Shown piece by piece: positions 5,713 to 9,934 of a DNA stretch of 9,934 nt. A program made the position numbers and the translations under genes. Source of the DNA: CAZDFU01 sp964504985 (GTDB lineage: Bacteria > Patescibacteriota > Microgenomatia > Daviesbacterales > UBA10151); the NCBI GenBank assembly GCA_964504985.1, contig CAZDFU010000026.1:1-9934 (forward strand). Direction: 5' to 3'. Under the pieces are notes generated by a model. That model was not told where the DNA came from. It did not search any database and saw nothing but the letters and a program-made list of their open reading frames with translations. Within the stretch, counting starts at the first letter, position 1; each line of letters starts with the position of its first letter.

Positions 5713-5765
5713 ATGCTTGCTGAAAAGTAAGTTTTCAAGAAAACTCGCCTTGCGCGAGTTTTTTT
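5713..5765 (+). ncRNA. Possible ~50-nt RNA or leader peptide transcript
   Basis: This segment lies between the promoter at 5679-5708 and the intrinsic terminator at 5740-5765. It begins with a five-codon frame, ATG CTT GCT GAA AAG TAA (5713-5730, M-L-A-E-K), whose ATG falls at the expected transcription start. GAAAA (5722-5726), GTTTTC (5731-5736) and GAAAAC (5739-5744) can pair in alternative ways ahead of the terminator, as in an attenuator. A short frame of this size is easily produced by chance, so a functional peptide is not claimed. The segment may only insulate the rib promoter from upstream transcription. Confidence 0.3.
5740..5765 (+). terminator. Intrinsic terminator before the rib operon promoter
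   Basis: The stem AAACTCGC (5741-5748) pairs with GCGAGTTT (5754-5761) across the loop CTTGC, followed by a continuing T-run to 5765. It lies 7 nt before the -35 of the rib promoter. The reverse strand has the same hairpin followed by TTTTCTTG, so weak action in the other direction is possible. Confidence 0.75.
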
Positions 5766-5771
5766 GAACCA

Positions 5772-5800
5772 TTGACATTACTTTACAGGAATATTACCAT
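5772..5800 (+). promoter_or_regulatory. Promoter of the riboflavin operon
   Basis: A perfect TTGACA (5772-5777), a 17-nt spacer and TACCAT (5795-5800, 4 of 6). The expected start near 5807 coincides with the first base of the FMN riboswitch P1 helix (5808), so the aptamer is the very 5' end of the message. Confidence 0.65.
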
Positions 5801-5807
5801 TTAATAG

Positions 5808-5928
5808 TTCTTTCGGGGTTAGGCGCAAATCCTAATCGGTGGTATAGCCCACGACCCTGTACCGTTTGGTACAGAGATGATCAGGTGTAACTCCTGAGCC
5901 GACCGTATAGTCGGGATAAAAGAAAGGA
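5808..5928 (+). promoter_or_regulatory. FMN riboswitch (RFN element)
   Basis: All six helices of the RFN fold can be drawn. P1 is TTCTTTC (5808-5814) with GAAAGGA (5922-5928). P2 is TTAGG with CCTAA (5819-5835). P3 is GTGG with CCAC around the conserved TATAGCCC. P4 is CTGTACC with GGTACAG around GTTT. P5 is TCAGG with CCTGA. P6 is CCGA with TCGG around CCGTATAG. The conserved blocks CGGGG, CGGTGGTATAGCCC, GAGCCGACCGTATAGTC and GGGAT-n-AGAAAGGA match the family closely. It binds FMN and normally switches rib genes off. The following hairpin makes transcription termination the likely mechanism. Confidence 0.95.
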
Positions 5929-5943
5929 TGTAACAGCTCAGAT

Positions 5944-5966
5944 AATCCCCGGAAGGGGATTTTTTT
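5944..5966 (+). terminator. Riboswitch-controlled terminator directly before ribE
   Basis: AATCCCC (5944-5950) pairs with GGGGATT (5955-5961) around a GGAA (GNRA) tetraloop, followed by T to 5966. ATCCC (5945-5949) could instead pair with GGGAT (5913-5917) of the aptamer, and CCCCG with CGGGG (5814-5818); either would be an antiterminator that forms only without FMN. The T-run ends 5 nt before the ribE ATG. The only SD-like bases (AAGGGG) are in the hairpin, 13 nt from the ATG, so folding would hide them as well. Confidence 0.85.
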
Positions 5967-5971
5967 ATACC

Positions 5972-6553
5972 ATGTTTACAGGAATTATTACTGATTTAGG
6001 CATATTTATTAAGAAAACAGAAAATAAGGAATTTGTATTTAAAATTCCAGTAAGAATGATGGGAGAAATTACCATAAGCTCCAGCATAGCCATTGATGGT
6101 GTTTGCTTAACTGTGAAAAAAAGGAATGCTGAAGCAATCCTGGTTGATGTTATGCCTGAAACACTGGAAAAAACAACTCTGGGAAACCTAAAACCTAATA
6201 CCTTAGTCAACCTAGAATTGCCGGTAACTGTTAATACCTTTTTTGCAGGCCATATTGTCCAGGGTCATATTGACGGAGTATCCAAGTTAGACCGGATATC
6301 CAAAAGAGAAAATAGCCATATTCTTAAATTCTCTATTCCTGAGGGTCTCTCCAAATATATAGCAGAAAAAGGATCTATTGCTGTAAATGGCATATCTCTT
6401 ACAGTAATATCTGCTGGCGCCTCTTTCTTTACAGTTGGAATCGTTCCCTATACCTGGGATAATACCATGCTTCACACCCTCAGAACAGGTAATTTTGTAA
6501 ATATTGAGACAGATATCATGGCAAAATACCTTGAAAGGATTTCTAAAAAATGA
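5972..6553 (+). CDS. ribE: Riboflavin synthase, alpha subunit
   Basis: A 193-residue riboflavin synthase, which dismutates two 6,7-dimethyl-8-ribityllumazine molecules to riboflavin plus the pyrimidinedione. Two tandem lumazine-binding barrels are seen. Domain 1 starts with the canonical MFTGII and has SIAIDGVCLTV (38-48, Cys45), PETLEKTTLG (62-71) and VNLELP. Domain 2 has GHIVQGHIDGV (93-103), KGSIAVNGISLTV (133-145), PYTWDNTML (159-167) and VNIETDIMAKYLER (176-189). The length is standard (about 200). The invariant MFTGII N-terminus confirms ATG 5972, only 5 nt past the riboswitch terminator. Its TGA overlaps the ribH ATG. First gene of the operon, unlike the D-E-BA-H order of Bacillus. Confidence 0.96.
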   Translation: MFTGIITDLGIFIKKTENKEFVFKIPVRMMGEITISSSIAIDGVCLTVKKRNAEAILVDVMPETLEKTTLGNLKPNTLVNLELPVTVNTFFAGHIVQGHIDGVSKLDRISKRENSHILKFSIPEGLSKYIAEKGSIAVNGISLTVISAGASFFTVGIVPYTWDNTMLHTLRTGNFVNIETDIMAKYLERISKK

Positions 6554-7026
6554 TTCAAGCCCCATCCAAAAAAAATATGCAGCAAAGCAGTACCAATCAT
6601 AGGCTCAAAATTGCTATTGTCAGAAGCAATTACCACCAAGACTTAACTAAAAGTTTAGAAAAAGAGTGCAGAAAGTATTTAACTGCTTGCGGGGTAAAGG
6701 AGGAAAATATAGAAACATTTGAAGTACCAGGATCTTGGGAGATTCCTCTGATTGTAAAAAAGGCAGCTTTAACAAAAAAATTTGATGGAATTGTTGCTTT
6801 CGGAGTAATCATTAAAGGAGAAACTTATCATTTTGAACTAATTGCCAATGAATGTGCTAGGGCACTTATGAGTCTTTCCTTAGAATTTAATATCCCGGTT
6901 ACTTTTGAGGTACTTGCTGTTTATAATCTGGAGCAGGCAAAAAAAAGGTGTACTGGAAAATTCAACAAAGGAGTAGAGGCAGGCAAATCGCTGCTGGAAA
7001 CTATTAAGGAGGTGTCTTTATTATGA
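6550..7026 (+). CDS. ribH: 6,7-dimethyl-8-ribityllumazine synthase
   Basis: A 158-residue lumazine synthase (usual ~155), which condenses 5-amino-6-ribitylaminouracil with 3,4-dihydroxy-2-butanone 4-phosphate and forms large icosahedral or pentameric assemblies. Motifs: IAIVRSNYHQDLTKSL (21-36; usual RFN, with Tyr28 in place of Phe), EVPGSWEIP (58-66), GVIIKGETYHFELIANE (85-101, catalytic His94) and LEQAKKRC (127-134, phosphate-binding Arg133). The usual fGVLT is F-E-V-L-A here (119-123), so it is a somewhat divergent member with the key residues retained. The start overlaps the ribE stop (ATGA); AAAGGA (6534-6539) 10 nt upstream is a fair SD. ATG at codon 10 is a possible alternative start, since the first ~18 residues are not conserved. 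Confidence 0.93.
   Translation: MIQAPSKKNMQQSSTNHRLKIAIVRSNYHQDLTKSLEKECRKYLTACGVKEENIETFEVPGSWEIPLIVKKAALTKKFDGIVAFGVIIKGETYHFELIANECARALMSLSLEFNIPVTFEVLAVYNLEQAKKRCTGKFNKGVEAGKSLLETIKEVSLL
7006..7014 (+). promoter_or_regulatory. Strong Shine-Dalgarno of ribA
   Basis: AAGGAGGTG inside the 3' end of ribH, with its GGAGG ending 10 nt before the ribA ATG at 7023. It is the only near-perfect anti-16S match seen before a gene in this window, and it fixes the ribA start in the ATGA overlap with ribH. Confidence 0.85.
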
Positions 7027-7607
7027 TCAGCAAAATCTCATCCACCAAACTGCCAACAGTTTTTGGAGTTTTTAAAATTATAATTTTTAAGTCAACTAAA
7101 GATAATTTAGAACATGCAGTTTTAATCAGAGGAAAAAAGTTTAAAAGTCCAACCCTGGTTAGAATCCACTCGCAGTGCCTGACAGGTGATACTTTTTCTT
7201 CCTTAAGGTGCGACTGCAAAGAACAGTTGGTAATGAGTATGGGGAAAATTGGCAATGAGGGCGGAGTTTTAATCTATCTTAACCAGGAAGGAAGGGGTAT
7301 TGGACTCAGTAATAAAATTAAGGCCTATGCATTGCAGGACAAAGGCTTAGATACAATAGAGGCCAATAAAAAATTAGGGCTGGCTGTTGATAGCCGTGAC
7401 TATGAAATAGCAGCAAAAATATTAAGGGAATTAAAAATCTCTCAAATAATTTTAATGACCAATAATCCTGACAAGGCCAACCAGCTAAGAAAATATGGAA
7501 TAAGTGTAATAAAATGCATATCAGCAGAAGTTACCCCTAACCAAATTAATAAATATTATCTTAAAACAAAAAAGGAAAAGCTGGGCCATAAATTGAGATT
7601 GGTTTAA
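7023..7607 (+). CDS. ribA: GTP cyclohydrolase II, monofunctional
   Basis: A 194-residue GTP cyclohydrolase II, which opens GTP to the first pyrimidine intermediate, formate and pyrophosphate. It reads KLPTVFGVFK (9-18), then RIHSQCLTGDTFSSLRCDC (about 47-65) with the three zinc cysteines, LNQEGRGIGLSNKIKAYALQD (about 85-105) with the catalytic and GTP-binding residues, GLDTIEAN (107-114) and LMTNNPDK (144-151). All expected residues are present. Unlike the RibBA fusion of Bacillus there is no DHBP synthase domain: the N-terminus begins directly with the GCHII fold, and no ribB is found elsewhere in the window. It overlaps ribH by 4 nt and is followed one base later by ribD. Confidence 0.95.
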   Translation: MISKISSTKLPTVFGVFKIIIFKSTKDNLEHAVLIRGKKFKSPTLVRIHSQCLTGDTFSSLRCDCKEQLVMSMGKIGNEGGVLIYLNQEGRGIGLSNKIKAYALQDKGLDTIEANKKLGLAVDSRDYEIAAKILRELKISQIILMTNNPDKANQLRKYGISVIKCISAEVTPNQINKYYLKTKKEKLGHKLRLV

Positions 7608-7608
7608 A

Positions 7609-8685
7609 ATGAATGAAGATCTTTACTTTATCAGAGAAACATTAAAACTTGCTAAAAAAGGCTTGGGGTGGGTAAACCCAAATCCCATGGTAGGCGCTAT
7701 TTTGGTAAAAGATGGTAAGGTAATTGCCAAAGGGTACCATAAAAAATCAGGCCTTCCTCATGCAGAAATTGAAGCAATTAAAAGCTGTAAAAAATCTCCA
7801 AAAGGAGCTGCGCTTTATATTAACCTTGAGCCATGTACTCATTTTGGCAAAACTCCTCCTTGTGTTGATGCCATAATCAAAGCAGGGATAGGGAAAGTAG
7901 TTTTTGCAACTTTGGATCCAAACCCAACTGTTTCTGGTAAGGGACTGGCTAAGCTGGAAAAAGCAGGAATAAAAACTAAGGTTGGGATATTAGAAAATGA
8001 GGCCAGAAAATTAAATGAAACTTTTTTTACAATTCACCAAAAAAAACGCCCTTTTATTGCCATAAAATTTGCCTCTAGTTTGGATGGGAAAATTGCAACA
8101 AGTCTTGGAGATTCAAAATGGATTACAAACGGAAAGGCACGCCAGTTTGCCAGAGAACTAAGAGGCGCATATCAGGCAATTTTGGTTGGGATAAATACTG
8201 TTTTGAAAGACAATCCTAACCTAGATGTGAGGATAAAAGGCAAAAAAGACCCTTTGCGCATTATTTTGGATCCAACTCTTAAAATCCCTTTAAAAAGTAA
8301 CGTATTAAAAGATACCAATATTTTAATTGCCACAACTGAGAATGCTGACCAGGGAAAGAAAAAAGCATTAGAAAAAAAGGGTGTAAATTTTTTTGTTTTT
8401 AAAGGAAAAAGCATACCTTTATCTGATCTTTTAGACAAACTTGGGGAAAAAGAGATTATAAGTATTTTAGTTGAAGGAGGAGGAAAAGTTTTAGGAAGTT
8501 TTGTGGATGAAAAGTTGGTTGATAAAGCATATGTCTTCCATGCCCCAATTATTATTGGAGGGGAAAAATCTATCAGTGCTATAAAAGGAAAAGGGGCTAA
8601 AAGCATAAAAAAGTCCTTGCACCTAAAAGATCTTAGCTTTAAAAAATTTGATGATAATCTTTTAACAATTGGGTATCCTAAATAG
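7609..8685 (+). CDS. ribD: Bifunctional pyrimidine deaminase/reductase
   Basis: A 358-residue RibD (usual 350-370) with both activities. The N-terminal deaminase (1-145) has NPNPMVGA (23-30), zinc and proton-shuttle residues in PHAEIEA (50-56; His51, Glu53) and EPCTHFGKTPPC (74-85; Cys76, Cys85). The C-terminal NADPH-dependent reductase (146-358) has IKFASSLDGKIA (152-163), SKWITNGKARQFARELR (169-185), VGINTVLKDNPNL (193-205), ILDP (219-222), the nucleotide loop ILVEGGGKVLGSF (286-298) and APIIIGG (312-318). It deaminates the pyrimidine product of RibA (2,5-diaminopyrimidine form) and reduces its ribose to ribityl. One base separates it from ribA; there is no clear SD. Last gene of the rib operon. 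No flavokinase/FAD synthetase gene follows. Confidence 0.96.
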   Translation: MNEDLYFIRETLKLAKKGLGWVNPNPMVGAILVKDGKVIAKGYHKKSGLPHAEIEAIKSCKKSPKGAALYINLEPCTHFGKTPPCVDAIIKAGIGKVVFATLDPNPTVSGKGLAKLEKAGIKTKVGILENEARKLNETFFTIHQKKRPFIAIKFASSLDGKIATSLGDSKWITNGKARQFARELRGAYQAILVGINTVLKDNPNLDVRIKGKKDPLRIILDPTLKIPLKSNVLKDTNILIATTENADQGKKKALEKKGVNFFVFKGKSIPLSDLLDKLGEKEIISILVEGGGKVLGSFVDEKLVDKAYVFHAPIIIGGEKSISAIKGKGAKSIKKSLHLKDLSFKKFDDNLLTIGYPK

Positions 8686-8711
8686 AAATAATTTTTAATA
8701 CCCTACTCTAA

Positions 8712-8717
8712 TATAAT
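8712..8717 (+). promoter_or_regulatory. -10 box before the alpha/beta hydrolase gene
   Basis: A perfect TATAAT 15 nt before the ATG at 8733 gives an expected start near 8724 and a leader of about 9 nt. The -35 position (8689-8694, TAATTT) is poor, so the box could be chance in this AT-rich gap. GGGTAT (8671-8676) and ATACCC (8698-8703) form an inverted repeat across the end of ribD, but with a long loop and no T-run. Confidence 0.35.
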
Positions 8718-8732
8718 CTGGTAATAATATAA

Positions 8733-9779
8733 ATGGCTATGGGGAAAAATATTTTATTCAAGATAATTTTTATTTCTATAATCTTTATAATTGGTGTTTT
8801 TACCCTGATAAATTTTCTACCAAAGGAAGACAACGGGAACATAAGCAAATCTTTTGCCAAGGCAAGCCCGTTCCCTTTTGAAGATCTGACTATTCCCTAT
8901 CTGGCAAAAAGAGAATACAAAAGTACATTAGGAAGTTTAAACGAGTTTGCTAGAAACCCGGACTATACTTCCTATTTAACAAGTTATGATTCGGACGGAC
9001 TTAGGATAAACGGCCTTTTAACAGTACCGAATGCAGCAGATTCCAACAACAATGAGAAATATCCTGCTGTTGTTTTTATTCACGGATATATCCCTCCAAC
9101 ACAATATGAAACACTTGTAAATTATGCTCCGTATGTCGATTACCTTGCTAAAAATGGGTTTGTAGTTTTTAAGATCGACCTCCGGGGCCATGCAGATAGC
9201 GAGGGTGAAGCAGGCGGAGCATATTATTCTTCAGATTACATTATTGATACTTTAAATGCACGCGCTGCACTTGCAGCCTCAAATTTTGTAAATGCTGACA
9301 AGATCGGACTTTGGGGACACAGCATGGCAGGTAATGTGGTTTTTAGAAGCTTGGCTGCAAAGGGTGATATTCCCGCTGCTGTTATCTGGGCAGGCGCTGT
9401 TTATTCATACCAGGACTTCCAGCAGTTCGGAATTAACGACAACAGCTACCGTCCCCCGGATACGGACACTGAAAGGGCAAGAAGAAGACGGGAGCTTTTT
9501 AAAACCTATGGCGAATTTAGTGCAGATAATGATTTCTGGCAAAAGGTTCCGGCGACAAATTATCTAAGTAATATAAAGGGAGCAATCCAAATTCACCATG
9601 CTGCAAATGACAATGTTGTTGATATCAACTACAGTCGTAATCTATCATCTATCCTTGATAAAACTTCAATCACACACGAATTTTATGAATATACAAGCGG
9701 AGGTCACAACCTAACAGGAGATTCCTTTAATCTGGCAATGCAAAGAACTGTCGATTTTTTTAGGGAACATTTAAGGTAA
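8733..9779 (+). CDS. Membrane-anchored alpha/beta hydrolase (prolyl-oligopeptidase-like S9 / acyl-peptidase type)
   Basis: A 348-residue protein with an N-terminal hydrophobic segment (about 8-28) after a short positive N-terminus and no signal cleavage motif, so probably a signal anchor with the enzyme outside the membrane. Residues 80-100 resemble the small N-terminal cap seen before S9-like hydrolases. The alpha/beta hydrolase core follows: VVFIHGY (113-119, oxyanion region), IDLRGHADSEG (148-158), nucleophile elbow GHSMAG (195-200, Ser197), HHAANDNVVD (288-297, probably Asp293) and SGGHNL (322-327, His325). The triad is complete. Basic stretch ERARRRREL (247-255) lies in the lid region. 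Such proteins are esterases or peptidases; the substrate is not readable. It starts 47 nt after ribD and is followed by a hairpin. ATG at codon 3 is an equally possible start, and no SD precedes it. Confidence 0.82.
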   Translation: MAMGKNILFKIIFISIIFIIGVFTLINFLPKEDNGNISKSFAKASPFPFEDLTIPYLAKREYKSTLGSLNEFARNPDYTSYLTSYDSDGLRINGLLTVPNAADSNNNEKYPAVVFIHGYIPPTQYETLVNYAPYVDYLAKNGFVVFKIDLRGHADSEGEAGGAYYSSDYIIDTLNARAALAASNFVNADKIGLWGHSMAGNVVFRSLAAKGDIPAAVIWAGAVYSYQDFQQFGINDNSYRPPDTDTERARRRRELFKTYGEFSADNDFWQKVPATNYLSNIKGAIQIHHAANDNVVDINYSRNLSSILDKTSITHEFYEYTSGGHNLTGDSFNLAMQRTVDFFREHLR

Positions 9780-9798
9780 TGAAAATCCAGGGTACATA

Positions 9799-9836
9799 AG
9801 GCACAAAAATACTCTCACAAGGAGAGTTTTGTGCCT
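9799..9836. terminator. Bidirectional hairpin terminator between the hydrolase and tRNA-Gln
   Basis: ACTCTC (9811-9816) pairs with GAGAGT (9822-9827) around ACAAG; outer arms AGGCACAAA and TTTGTGCCT (9799-9807, 9828-9836) extend the stem. On the plus strand it is followed by TTTT and would end the hydrolase transcript. On the minus strand it is followed by ATTTTT and would end the tRNA transcript 3 nt after the mature 3' end. The convergent layout fits this double role. Confidence 0.7.
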
Positions 9837-9838
9837 AG

Positions 9839-9909
9839 CTGCGGGACATGGATTCGAACCATGATAGACAGATCCAGATTCTGTCGTCCTACCATTAGAC
9901 GATCCCGCA
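9839..9909 (-). tRNA. tRNA-Gln (anticodon CUG)
   Basis: On the minus strand: acceptor TGCGGGA pairs with TCCCGCA; D arm GTCT/GGAC around AATGGTA; anticodon stem ACAGA/TCTGT with the 7-nt loop ATCTGGA (U33, anticodon CTG, G37); a 4-nt variable loop; T arm CATGG/CCATG around TTCGAAT. The U1-A72 pair and G73 discriminator are identity features of glutamine tRNA and agree with the anticodon. CCA is not encoded (GCTA follows instead), so a CCA-adding enzyme must finish it. The promoter would lie beyond the window or in the 25 AT-rich bases at 9910-9934, where only weak -10-like strings are seen. Confidence 0.93.
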
Positions 9910-9934
9910 ATATTAACTAATTAAGGATCTAAAT

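Noticed and set aside
5808..5928. Another riboswitch class or T-box for the leader
   Set aside because: All six RFN helices and conserved loop blocks fit FMN, and the downstream genes are riboflavin biosynthesis; no T-box sequence is present.
5965..6210. Minus-strand open frame across the ribE start
   Set aside because: Antisense to the conserved MFTGII start of riboflavin synthase and running against the riboswitch terminator.
6287..6565. Minus-strand open frame opposite ribE, and similar frames opposite ribH and ribA (6630-6812, 7004-7255)
   Set aside because: All lie antisense to well-supported rib genes and lack starts, SDs or family motifs.
8172..8606. Minus-strand open frame of 144 codons
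   Set aside because: Antisense to the RibD reductase domain, rich in Phe/Ser/Pro as expected from the reverse of a Lys/Gly-rich gene; no recognisable motif or SD.
8671..8703. Inverted repeat GGGTAT/ATACCC after ribD as a terminator
   Set aside because: Six-pair stem with a 21-nt loop and no T-run; it overlaps the ribD stop and is probably chance.
9292..9567. Plus-strand frame inside the alpha/beta hydrolase
   Set aside because: An out-of-frame shadow across the GHSMAG region; the main frame carries the intact triad.
1..9934. Alternative genetic code (UGA read as Gly), as in some CPR lineages
   Set aside because: TGA is used as the stop of ribE, ribH, LOG and transketolase N at sensible family lengths, and no gene needs an internal UGA.

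Overview
The window looks like a compact, AT-rich bacterial chromosome segment. Genes are packed tightly: 4-nt ATGA overlaps, a zero-gap TAA/ATG junction, and a 64-nt convergent overlap. TGA is used as a normal stop, so this is the standard code. Many genes have no Shine-Dalgarno sequence and sit 5-9 nt behind a plausible -10 box, which suggests frequent leaderless translation. A split transketolase, an RpiB with a GGSGQGE motif, streamlined operons and AT-rich DNA together resemble Patescibacteria/CPR genomes (Microgenomates-like). That placement is an inference from gene style, not a proof. No mobile element, CRISPR array or phage gene was seen.

Left part (1-2028): the start of an exported protein (minus, cut by the window edge), a VIT/CCC1-type metal transporter (plus), a WrbA-type flavodoxin quinone reductase (minus) and a ferric-reductase-like heme membrane protein (plus). 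The last two diverge from a 67-nt gap with overlapping promoters that share one -35 core. The group has an iron/redox flavour.

Middle (1965-5633, minus): one operon, rpiB - rpe - LOG-family phosphoribohydrolase - transketolase N subunit - transketolase C subunit. It covers most of the non-oxidative pentose phosphate pathway (no transaldolase here). A LOG enzyme would release ribose 5-phosphate from nucleotides, exactly the substrate of RpiB. The rpiB promoter (extended -10) is overlapped by a 21-bp near-perfect palindrome that looks like an operator.

The 338-nt divergent region (5634-5971) holds, left to right: the rpiB promoter and palindrome, a plus-strand promoter followed by a terminator with no real gene between (possible ~50-nt RNA), a second plus-strand promoter, an FMN riboswitch and its terminator.

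Right part (5972-8685, plus): riboflavin operon ribE - ribH - ribA - ribD under the FMN riboswitch. RibB (3,4-dihydroxy-2-butanone-4-phosphate synthase) is absent; its substrate, ribulose 5-phosphate, is made by the divergent rpiB operon. After it come a membrane-anchored alpha/beta hydrolase (8733-9779, plus), a hairpin that can terminate in both directions, and tRNA-Gln(CUG) on the minus strand.

The genes are ordinary families. The interest lies in their arrangement (nucleotide-derived ribose, pentose phosphates and flavin side by side), the regulatory DNA at 5634-5971, and the leaderless promoter architecture.
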